From Desulfobacula sp. (lineage in GTDB: Bacteria; Desulfobacterota; Desulfobacteria; Desulfobacterales; Desulfobacteraceae), in the NCBI RefSeq assembly GCF_021107415.1, contig NZ_JAIOSW010000459.1, forward strand, positions 1-6,544: a stretch of 6,544 bases of DNA. Direction: 5' to 3'. The notes under the pieces were generated by a model that saw only the letters and a program-made list of their open reading frames with translations, ran no database searches and was not told the DNA's origin. This document shows, piece by piece, positions 1 to 6,311 of this stretch (the stretch's first letter is position 1; each line of letters opens with the position of its first letter). A program made the translations under genes and the position numbers.

Positions 1-2
1 AA

Positions 3-62
3 AAAACTGAAGATGAACTGACCGATTTTATTGAGAAAAGCAAAGTTATAGAAAAATTTTAA
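3..62 (+). CDS. 3' end of an unidentified upstream gene (partial)
   Basis: An open frame enters from the left edge and stops at TAA 60-62. It encodes about 19 residues, charged and probably helical, ending in VIEKF. The other two forward frames close within the first 21 bases, so this is the only frame that could be a gene tail. The peptide is too short to assign a family. An 82-base spacer separates it from the ABC ATPase gene, so it is not tightly coupled to it. It could also be a chance open frame in AT-rich DNA. Confidence 0.4.
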   Translation, partial: KTEDELTDFIEKSKVIEKF

Positions 63-133
63 TAATGAAATATGAGACTTAAGATGTGAAAAAAAACTCA
101 TTAGCCATATCTTACATCTCAATACTGTTAACG

Positions 134-139
134 AGGAGG
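134..139 (+). promoter_or_regulatory. Strong Shine-Dalgarno for the ABC ATPase gene
   Basis: AGGAGG lies five bases before the TTG at 145. It is the best ribosome binding site in the window and fixes the non-ATG start, because the predicted protein then begins directly with the MIEVQNLTRHY strand typical of ABC ATPases. Confidence 0.8.
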
Positions 140-144
140 AAACG

Positions 145-1101
145 TTGATTGAAGTTCAAAACCTGACCCGGCACTATAAAGACTTATGTGCTGTAGACAA
201 CATCAGCATGACAATCCGAAAAGGTGAAATTTTAGGTCTTCTGGGTCCAAATGGTGCGGGAAAGACGACAACCTTAAGAATGTTAACCGGATATCTTTCG
301 CCAAATTCAGGCACAATAAAAATAAATGATTTTCATTTGCCGAAAGATGCCATTAAAATCAAATCTTTAATCGGCTATCTGCCCGAATCCGCCCCCCTCT
401 ATCACAATATGCTGGTCTATGACTATCTGGAGTATGTGGCCAGGATAAAAGGAATTGATGATAAGGAAAAACGGTATGACAGATTCCTGCAGTTATCAGA
501 TCTTTGCGGGCTTTCTTCCATTATGGCCCAGCCCATTGCCAATCTTTCAAAAGGCTTGAAACAAAGAGTGGGCCTTGCCCATGCCATGATGACCGACCCT
601 CAGATTTTAATTCTGGATGAACCGACTTCCGGCCTGGACCCGAACCAGATTGCCGAAATAAGGAATATCATTAAAACCATAGGTAAAGAAAAAACCATTA
701 TCTTCTCTACCCATATTTTGAGTGAAGCCGAGGCAACATGTGACAGGATTGCTATTATTAATAAGGGAAAAGTGGTTGCAGATGATACAACTGCCAATCT
801 TAAACTAAGTGTCAAACAAAACTCCTTTATCAAACTGTCTCTTAAAGGGGCTTCAAAGGATGATGCCACATCCCTGTTAAAGAGCATTCATCCAAATCTT
901 AATGTTAAAAATGTTGAGCCTGTTGAGGAAGATCTTGTCTCGTTTAAGATCACAAGTCCTGATGATAGGGATTTTAGATCAGATATCTATCTTAAAATAA
1001 AAGAGACCAATTGGATAATTATACAACTTACAAAAAAATCCCAGGCCCTTGAAAAAATATTCCAGGAATTGACCCAGGAAAAAACAGGGGAGGACGTATA
1101 A
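145..1101 (+). CDS. gldA: ABC transporter ATP-binding protein, GldA-like
   Basis: This is a 318-residue cytoplasmic ATPase that would power the membrane complex encoded by the next two genes. Visible motifs are Walker A GPNGAGKT at residues 34-41, ABC signature LSKGLKQR at 134-141, Walker B ILILDE ending at D158-E159, D-loop SGLD at 162-165, and switch histidine H190 in FSTH. The Q-loop position reads GYLPE (E81), as in many members of the GldA/Nos-type subfamily. After about residue 215 there is a C-terminal extension of about 100 residues, usual for this subfamily. The start is TTG at 145, supported by an AGGAGG five bases upstream. The permease gene starts 5 bases after the stop. The family assignment as an ABC-2 type exporter ATPase is firm. 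The gld symbol comes from the neighbouring permease and GldG-like genes and does not imply gliding motility here. Confidence 0.93.
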   Translation: MIEVQNLTRHYKDLCAVDNISMTIRKGEILGLLGPNGAGKTTTLRMLTGYLSPNSGTIKINDFHLPKDAIKIKSLIGYLPESAPLYHNMLVYDYLEYVARIKGIDDKEKRYDRFLQLSDLCGLSSIMAQPIANLSKGLKQRVGLAHAMMTDPQILILDEPTSGLDPNQIAEIRNIIKTIGKEKTIIFSTHILSEAEATCDRIAIINKGKVVADDTTANLKLSVKQNSFIKLSLKGASKDDATSLLKSIHPNLNVKNVEPVEEDLVSFKITSPDDRDFRSDIYLKIKETNWIIIQLTKKSQALEKIFQELTQEKTGEDV

Positions 1102-1106
1102 ATACC

Positions 1107-1811
1107 ATGAAACAAATTAAAATTATTGCCATTAAGGAATTCAAAGATTATTTCATCTCACCCATTGCCTATATTGTGATATCTCTATTCCTGATTGTAA
1201 CAGGATGGTTTTTCTTTTCCACATTTTTTATTTTTGGCCGGGCTGACTTAAGAGATTTCTTCTCTTTGCTTCCCATTACTTTTTCTTTTATCATCCCCGC
1301 CATTACCATGCGGCTGTTTTCCGAAGAAAAGAATATTGGTTCCTATGAAATTCTTTTAACCATGCCGGTTTCTTTTACGGATATTGCTCTGGGCAAATTT
1401 TTTGCAGCAACTTTATTTACTGCATCCATGCTGATTCCCACCATTTCATATCCGATTTTCATCTCTTTTATCGGTGAGGTTGATCCCGGGCCTGTGATCG
1501 GCGGATACTTAGGTGCTGTCTTTCTTGCCGGCGCCTATTGTTCCATAGGACTGTTTGCCTCATCTCTGACAAGAAATCAGATCATTGCCTTCATCATTGG
1601 CTGCGCTTTGTGCTTTACTTTAACCATTCTTGACAAGCTCTTATTTTTCATGCCGGCAAAAATAATTTCTGTTATAGAATATATTGGCGCCAACGCCCAC
1701 TTCACCAATATCTCCAAAGGAATTATTGATTCCAGGGATATCCTTTACTTTGTGAGTGTGATTTTCATTTTCATTTTTTCAACCTATATTGTTATGCATG
1801 AGAAGAACTAA
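1107..1811 (+). CDS. gldF: ABC-2 type permease, GldF-like
   Basis: This 234-residue integral inner-membrane protein has about six hydrophobic segments, near residues 19-43, 52-71, 95-120, 128-153, 158-181 and 210-230. The stretch from P64 to S89 carries the family's conserved cytoplasmic loop (TMRLFSEEK, then GSYEILLTMPVS), which probably couples to the ATPase. Near the C-terminus, KGIIDSRDILYF is the other conserved GldF-type block. The length and single-domain layout match GldF-type permeases. ATG at 1107 follows the ATPase stop by 5 bases. A GGGGAGG at 1087-1093, inside the end of the ATPase gene, lies 13 bases upstream, a long spacing, so translation may depend partly on coupling. The protein probably works with the ATPase and the GldG-like protein as one complex. 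Its substrate cannot be read from the sequence. Confidence 0.9.
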   Translation: MKQIKIIAIKEFKDYFISPIAYIVISLFLIVTGWFFFSTFFIFGRADLRDFFSLLPITFSFIIPAITMRLFSEEKNIGSYEILLTMPVSFTDIALGKFFAATLFTASMLIPTISYPIFISFIGEVDPGPVIGGYLGAVFLAGAYCSIGLFASSLTRNQIIAFIIGCALCFTLTILDKLLFFMPAKIISVIEYIGANAHFTNISKGIIDSRDILYFVSVIFIFIFSTYIVMHEKN

Positions 1812-1820
1812 GGAGAAACA

Positions 1821-4010
1821 ATGGGCAACTTTTCAATAAAAGAAAAATATTTTAAATTCATTTTATATCTCGTGGTCATTGTACTGGTAAATATTGTCGG
1901 GATTACACTCTTCTTCAGGGCAGACCTGACCCGTGACAAAATCTATTCTTTGTCATGGGCAAGCCAGGATGTTGTGGCTACCCTGTCGGAACCCTTGAGC
2001 ATAAAGGTATTTTTCTCAAAAAATCTTCCGGCACCCCACAATAATACAGAGCGATATCTCAAGGATCTTTTGGGAGAATACTCTGCAAAGGGTGGAAAAT
2101 ATTTTAATTATACATTTTATAATGTCACAATAGAAGAAGGTACACTGACCGGAAAAGCTGATGAAAATCGGGATATGGCAAAAGATTACGGTATACAGCC
2201 CGTCCAGATAAGAATAATGGAAAATGACGAGATTAAATTTAAAAATGCCTATATGGGGTTGGTCATTATTCATGGGGATTTGATCGAAAAAATTCAAACC
2301 ATTACCTCAACAAATGGTCTTGAATATCAGTTGACAACCGCTATCCAGAAACTGAACAATAAGGTGAGCGCCTTGTTACAGCTTGACGAGAAGGTAAAAA
2401 TTGACATGTATTTATCCTCTTCCCTCAACGACATCGCCCCCCTGATTGGCCTTGATCAACTGCCATTGCTGGGCAAGGCTGTCGCTGATACTGTTGAAAA
2501 GCTCAATAGCAAAAGCCTTGGCATTCTTGAATTCAAAATAATTGATATTTCAGACAAAAAAAAGCTTGATACAATTGGGGAAAAACATGATTTAATGGCA
2601 CTGTCATGGCCTGGCATCCCGGAAAGAAATATTTTGCCAGGCAGTGGAGCTGCCGGGCTTGTCATTGGATTTAAAGGTAAAACAACAACACTTCCCCTGA
2701 TCAATGTTTTGGAACTTCCCATCATCGGTACAACCTATCAAATGGCAGATCCTGTTGCTTTGGGAGAGGAGCTCAATGCAATTGTGGAAAAATTGATCGG
2801 TATTAACAAGGCTATCGGGTTCCTGTCCGATCATGGCACCCACTCCCTTATGCCGGACAGAATGGCTATGATGCAGGGAAGGCCATCTTCCGCCATGCAG
2901 GCGTTTAACTCTCTTGTTTCTTCACGGTATTCTATTAAACAGATTGCATTAAAAGATGGCTCCATCCCGGATGGACTGAATTGTCTGATCATTGCAAGAC
3001 CCACTCAAAAATTTTCAGATTATGAATTATTCCAGATTGACCAGGCCCTGATGAAGGGGACAAATATTGCTTTTATCTCGGATTCGTTCAATGAAATCAT
3101 GCCCCAACAGGGTGGTATGGGCATACCGCCAAGATATGAACCCATTGATACCGGCCTTGAAAATCTTTTGACCCATTATGGTGTCAATATAAAGAAGGCC
3201 TATGTTTTAGACAAACAATCCTATAAGCATCAGGCACCGAAAAATATGGGCGGCGGTGAACAAAATATTTATTTTGCCCCTATGTTAAAAGAGAAAACCA
3301 TAAACAATACCCCTCAATTCATGGATAATATCAAGGGGCTTATTGCAATGCAGATCTCTCCTCTTGAGCTTGTGAACGACAATATTGATAAAAACAAAAT
3401 TGTGGTAACAAAGCTTTTATCTTCATCTGATGAATCGTGGCTCATGGAAGGAAATATCAATTTAAATCCCATGTTCAGCACTCCGCCGGAATCAAAAGAT
3501 GAAATGAAATCCTATGATCTTGCCTATCTCCTTGAAGGGAGTTTCACAAGTTTTTTCAAAGGTAAGGCCATCCCTGAAAAAGAGTTGGGAGAAAAAGATA
3601 TTAAAGAAGAAAACAAACCGGAAGAGGCCAAGAACCCGGAAGAAAAAAACAAGCTTGAGGGTCTTGCTGCCAAACATACATTTCTGGAAAATTCCAAGCC
3701 TGCCAAGCTGTTTGTTCTTCCATGTTCCCAGATGCTTCAGGACAATATGCTGGACCCTCAAGGCCGATCAACCAATGCGACATTTATTTTAAACATCATT
3801 GACCATCTCAATGAAGAAGATAGAATCGCCCAGTTAAGAAGCAAGCAGCAGACATTAAATCCGATTGCCCAAACTTCGCCGTTTGACAGAGGTATTATCA
3901 AAGCTTTTAATATTATTATTCTGCCCATACTGGTTATCCTGTTCGGCCTTTTAGTCCTTGCCAGAAGAACATCCAGAAAAAAGAAAATCGCCAGACGGTT
4001 TAACGCTTAA
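1821..4010 (+). CDS. gldG: GldG-like ABC transporter auxiliary protein
   Basis: This 729-residue protein belongs to the GldG / ABC_transp_aux type. It has one transmembrane helix near residues 13-33, followed by the characteristic RADLTRDKIYSLS. A long, mostly periplasmic region follows, then a second helix near 693-714 and a basic cytoplasmic tail (RRTSRKKK onward). In the middle, DHG at 337-339 and the stretch from P383 (a LIIARP strand, then FSDYELFQIDQALMKGTNIAF) match the conserved Rossmann-like core of the family, which has no ATPase motifs. Near the C-terminus, KPAKLFVLP, NATFILNIIDHL and the following LRSK block are also family hallmarks. A Lys/Glu-rich linker of about 30 residues sits around 585-614. 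ATG 1821 is preceded by AGGAGA at 1811-1816, overlapping the permease stop. It probably forms the periplasmic part of the ABC complex. Its function outside gliding bacteria is unknown. Confidence 0.88.
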   Translation: MGNFSIKEKYFKFILYLVVIVLVNIVGITLFFRADLTRDKIYSLSWASQDVVATLSEPLSIKVFFSKNLPAPHNNTERYLKDLLGEYSAKGGKYFNYTFYNVTIEEGTLTGKADENRDMAKDYGIQPVQIRIMENDEIKFKNAYMGLVIIHGDLIEKIQTITSTNGLEYQLTTAIQKLNNKVSALLQLDEKVKIDMYLSSSLNDIAPLIGLDQLPLLGKAVADTVEKLNSKSLGILEFKIIDISDKKKLDTIGEKHDLMALSWPGIPERNILPGSGAAGLVIGFKGKTTTLPLINVLELPIIGTTYQMADPVALGEELNAIVEKLIGINKAIGFLSDHGTHSLMPDRMAMMQGRPSSAMQAFNSLVSSRYSIKQIALKDGSIPDGLNCLIIARPTQKFSDYELFQIDQALMKGTNIAFISDSFNEIMPQQGGMGIPPRYEPIDTGLENLLTHYGVNIKKAYVLDKQSYKHQAPKNMGGGEQNIYFAPMLKEKTINNTPQFMDNIKGLIAMQISPLELVNDNIDKNKIVVTKLLSSSDESWLMEGNINLNPMFSTPPESKDEMKSYDLAYLLEGSFTSFFKGKAIPEKELGEKDIKEENKPEEAKNPEEKNKLEGLAAKHTFLENSKPAKLFVLPCSQMLQDNMLDPQGRSTNATFILNIIDHLNEEDRIAQLRSKQQTLNPIAQTSPFDRGIIKAFNIIILPILVILFGLLVLARRTSRKKKIARRFNA

Positions 4011-4015
4011 AAGGA
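4011..4015 (+). promoter_or_regulatory. Shine-Dalgarno that decides the DUF4340 gene start
   Basis: AAGGA immediately follows the gldG stop codon and sits 8 bases before ATG 4024. This favours 4024 over the in-frame ATG at 3958, which lies inside gldG and would add a hydrophilic leader ahead of the membrane anchor. Confidence 0.7.
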
Positions 4016-4023
4016 ATGAATTC

Positions 4024-4965
4024 ATGAAAAAAGAATATTTGATACTGATCGCGCTCATCCTGATATTGGGTGCATATCTTTTGTTTCATAAGGAGAACAA
4101 GGATAATTACGTACTACCCAAAATTGTACAGATAGATATCTCCAAAATCACAGGACTCATTATAGACAAAAAACAAGGATCCATAAAATTTATAAAAAAA
4201 GAGAAAAACTGGTTACTTACTGATAAAGAATATCTTGCAGATTTACCATCCGTAGAAAACATGCTTGACACCTTAAAAACATTGAAACTATCTGCATTGG
4301 TGTCCCAAAAAGGTGATCTGAAAAGATATGAACTTGATGATAAAAAACATATCCGGGTTAAAGTATTAGAAGGAGCAAAGACCATTTTTGAATTTACCAT
4401 GGGCAAACCTGCACCAACCTTTAACCATACCTTTGTAATGTTGACAGATAATAAGAACATCTATCATGCCAATGGCAGTTTCAGATCCTATTTTGACAGG
4501 GCCGAGGATAATTTCAGGGACAAAAAGGTATTGGATTTCAAGAAAGAATCCATAAAACGCTTTACCATTGAAAAAGATGGATTATCCAAAACACTGATTT
4601 CTAAAAAGATAAAAAAAGATGGCAAAGACGCTTTTTCCACCTGGAATTCTGAGGATGGAACATCTGCTGACAAGGAAGTAATCTCAAACCTTTTATCCTC
4701 TGTTTCATTTCTGGAGTGTGAAAAATATTTGGACTCCCCCACTAAAAAGAGTTATGAAAAAGAAAAACCCTTGTGCAAAATACGTCTTGAGAATGAAAGC
4801 GGCATAGAGCTGACGCTTTTTGAAACCGACAAGGAAGACATTTTTAAGGGAATCTCTTCAATGAATGATTATGTCTTTGCATTAAGCCAATTCAATGGTA
4901 AAGAAATTGTATCAAATATTGAAAAACTTTTAGGGATATCTAAAAAAGAAAAAAATAAAGATTGA
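4024..4965 (+). CDS. DUF4340 domain protein, membrane anchored
   Basis: This 313-residue protein has an N-terminal anchor (MKKEY, then a hydrophobic run to about residue 21) and a hydrophilic remainder that should be periplasmic. The pattern NWLLT (W63), AD..V..ML..L, RYEL (Y102) and FEFTMGKP, followed by a DNKNIY strand and FRDKKVL, is typical of DUF4340, a family commonly found next to GldG-like genes. The second half repeats the same pattern at an offset of about 142 residues (W207, V219, Y244), suggesting two tandem copies of one fold. The gene starts 13 bases after gldG. An in-frame ATG at 3958 would give 335 residues but overlaps gldG and puts charged sequence before the anchor, so 4024 is preferred. 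It is probably an accessory subunit of the upstream ABC complex. Its molecular function is unknown. Confidence 0.82.
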   Translation: MKKEYLILIALILILGAYLLFHKENKDNYVLPKIVQIDISKITGLIIDKKQGSIKFIKKEKNWLLTDKEYLADLPSVENMLDTLKTLKLSALVSQKGDLKRYELDDKKHIRVKVLEGAKTIFEFTMGKPAPTFNHTFVMLTDNKNIYHANGSFRSYFDRAEDNFRDKKVLDFKKESIKRFTIEKDGLSKTLISKKIKKDGKDAFSTWNSEDGTSADKEVISNLLSSVSFLECEKYLDSPTKKSYEKEKPLCKIRLENESGIELTLFETDKEDIFKGISSMNDYVFALSQFNGKEIVSNIEKLLGISKKEKNKD

Positions 4966-5684
4966 ACCCTTTTATAAAAATCGCATATCAACCGTATAAA
5001 TGGATCATTATCATTCCTTTTCTTTTCACTATTACCCTGGTCCTCGGGTTGATATGTATTTTTACAGGGCTTTTGTTAAAACAGGACGCAGCTAATATCA
5101 TTGCCGTCATATGGGCGAAACTTTGCTGCGCCATTGTTCCCCTGAATATTATCATTAAAGGCAAAAAAAAATATAACAGGAACAAATCCTATGTGGTTGT
5201 AGCAAACCACCAGAGTATGGCTGATATCCCTGTTATTCACGGTCATCTTGGTTTGAATATCAAATGGATAATGAAAAAAGAACTGGGGAAAATTCCCATT
5301 TTCGGATCTGCATGCCATCAGTTAGGGTGTATTTATATTGACCGAGCCAACCATGATGCGGCTATAAAAACAATCCGGGAAGCTCAAAAAAAAATATCTA
5401 GAAAAGCATCTGTATTGTTCTTTGCGGAAGGAACAAGAAGCCGGGATGGGAATGTGATGCCCTTTAAAAAAGGCGCATTCAGATTTGCCATTGAAACAGG
5501 CCTTCCCATATTACCGATAACCATTAAGAATTCTATTCATGTTCTTCCTTCCGATTCCCTTGATCTTACGCCTGGTAACATCGAAATTATTGTTCATCAC
5601 CCGATTCATATTGCAAAACACCACATGGATCACCTTGACGAGATAATCGAACATACCCGCAGGACAATTTCCAAAGCGCTTTAA
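4962..5684 (+). CDS. plsC: 1-acyl-sn-glycerol-3-phosphate acyltransferase (PlsC family)
   Basis: This 240-residue membrane-associated acyltransferase should convert lysophosphatidic acid to phosphatidic acid in phospholipid synthesis. All four family blocks are present: catalytic NHQSMAD at 82-88 (H83, D88), LGCIYIDR at 121-128, acceptor-binding FAEGTRSRDG at 154-163, and LPILPITI at 181-188. A hydrophobic segment at about 14-39 should anchor it at the inner membrane, with a second weaker one near 44-65. The start is TTG 4962, overlapping the DUF4340 stop by four bases. An in-frame TAA at 4956-4958 bars any earlier start, and the next methionine codon is residue 86, inside the catalytic motif, so TTG is close to forced. 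No good Shine-Dalgarno precedes it, which suggests translational coupling. Related acyltransferases with other acceptors cannot be excluded. Confidence 0.9.
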   Translation: MNPFIKIAYQPYKWIIIIPFLFTITLVLGLICIFTGLLLKQDAANIIAVIWAKLCCAIVPLNIIIKGKKKYNRNKSYVVVANHQSMADIPVIHGHLGLNIKWIMKKELGKIPIFGSACHQLGCIYIDRANHDAAIKTIREAQKKISRKASVLFFAEGTRSRDGNVMPFKKGAFRFAIETGLPILPITIKNSIHVLPSDSLDLTPGNIEIIVHHPIHIAKHHMDHLDEIIEHTRRTISKAL

Positions 5685-5778
5685 CAACAACTCCACTTCA
5701 CTCCATTTTAAGCTATAGCCAAAATTCATTTATTTATAAGCAATATCTATAATTTCTTAAAAAAATTTTATTTTTTTC

Positions 5779-5806
5779 TTGACTTAGCACTCATTTTTAG
5801 TAAAAG
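5779..5806 (+). promoter_or_regulatory. Predicted sigma-70 promoter of mraZ
   Basis: TTGACT (5779-5784) matches five of six -35 consensus bases. TAAAAG (5801-5806), 16 bases downstream, matches four of six -10 bases. An A/T tract at about 5758-5778 directly upstream could act as an UP-type element. Transcription would begin near 5813, leaving a leader of roughly 50 bases. The position just before the MraZ repeats supports it. The -10 element is only moderate, so the exact start is uncertain. Confidence 0.55.
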
Positions 5807-5807
5807 T

Positions 5808-5832
5808 GTGGGCTAAGGTGGTGGAAAGTGGG
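5808..5832 (+). promoter_or_regulatory. MraZ operator: three direct repeats
   Basis: GTGGG (5808-5812), GTGGT (5818-5822) and GTGGG (5828-5832) are spaced exactly 10 bases apart, with five-base spacers. This is the known form of the MraZ box, where a MraZ multimer binds several TGGG-type repeats on one face of the helix. The repeats begin just after the predicted -10 element and cover the likely transcription start, so binding should repress mraZ and the downstream dcw genes. The middle repeat has one mismatch. Confidence 0.85.
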
Positions 5833-5865
5833 TAAGTTAATGTATTTTAACTAAGGCTTAAATAA

Positions 5866-6306
5866 GTGTTTCGATCAAGCTCCTTTCATACAATTGATTC
5901 CAAAGGCAGGGTAATTATCCCTTCAAGGTTCAGAAATATCTTGAAGGCGGATAAAATTTACGGGGTCATGGTCTCAAACAAGGATGATTGTTTATACGCT
6001 TATACTTTTAGTGAATGGGAAAAAGTTGAAGCTATGATTTTGTCAGCAAAAAGCCGTGCCATGGGAGATTTTAGAAGATTTTTCCTCGGCAACTCCTGTG
6101 ACTGCATGTGTGATAAGCAGGATCGTATCCTGCTCCCTAAAAGTTTAAGAGAATATGCAAATCTTGAAAAAGAAATTGTTCTTGTGGGCAACCTGGATCG
6201 TTTTGAGATCTGGGCACGCGACCGATGGGACAAGGTCAACAAAAAAATGGAGCAGGAACTCAAAAAAGAGGAAGTAAGGGAGGAAATCGCTTCTCTAGGG
6301 TTGTAG
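5866..6306 (+). CDS. mraZ: Transcriptional regulator MraZ
   Basis: This 146-residue DNA-binding protein of the tandem SpoVT-AbrB fold is a conserved first gene of dcw clusters and a repressor of its own promoter. The N-terminus MFRSSSFHTIDSKGRVIIPSRFR is the family opening. The two DxxxR DNA-contact motifs are DSKGR at 11-15 and DKQDR at 83-87, each followed by a hydrophobic-proline strand (VIIP, ILLP). The start is GTG 5866, with TAAGG at 5852-5856 nine bases upstream. The length is normal for the family. Just before the second motif the protein has cysteines at 78, 80 and 82 (CDCMC), where homologues usually carry fewer, and DKQDR where DKQGR is common. A second TAG follows the stop directly. 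rsmH starts five bases after the first stop. Confidence 0.96.
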   Translation: MFRSSSFHTIDSKGRVIIPSRFRNILKADKIYGVMVSNKDDCLYAYTFSEWEKVEAMILSAKSRAMGDFRRFFLGNSCDCMCDKQDRILLPKSLREYANLEKEIVLVGNLDRFEIWARDRWDKVNKKMEQELKKEEVREEIASLGL

Positions 6307-6311
6307 TAGCA

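Noticed and set aside
72..119. Possible hairpins before the ABC ATPase gene (ATGAG/CTCAT and AGATGT/ACATCT)
   Set aside because: The stems are 5-6 pairs with loops of 20 or more bases and exclude or interrupt each other. There is no riboswitch-like or terminator-like pattern.
3514..3792. Overlapping open frames on both strands within the Lys/Glu-rich part of gldG
   Set aside because: They arise from the biased A/G-rich codons of the linker. They show no family motifs and lie inside a well-supported gene.
3958..4023. Extended N-terminus for the DUF4340 protein starting at ATG 3958
   Set aside because: It would overlap gldG by 53 bases, puts a charged segment ahead of the membrane anchor, and lacks the good ribosome binding site found before 4024.
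5673..5682. Palindrome AAAGCGCTTT at the end of plsC
   Set aside because: It is a perfect 10-base palindrome with no loop, within coding sequence and without a following T run. It is probably chance.
5691..5705. Two CTCCA units 10 bases apart, reading TGGAG on the minus strand
   Set aside because: The spacing resembles a MraZ box, but there are only two units, of poorer match, on the opposite strand and about 100 bases from the promoter.
5758..5777. Possible intrinsic terminator, TAAAA/TTTTA stem followed by a T run
   Set aside because: The stem is only five A-T pairs with no G-C pairs, too weak to call. It is better read as an A/T tract upstream of the promoter.
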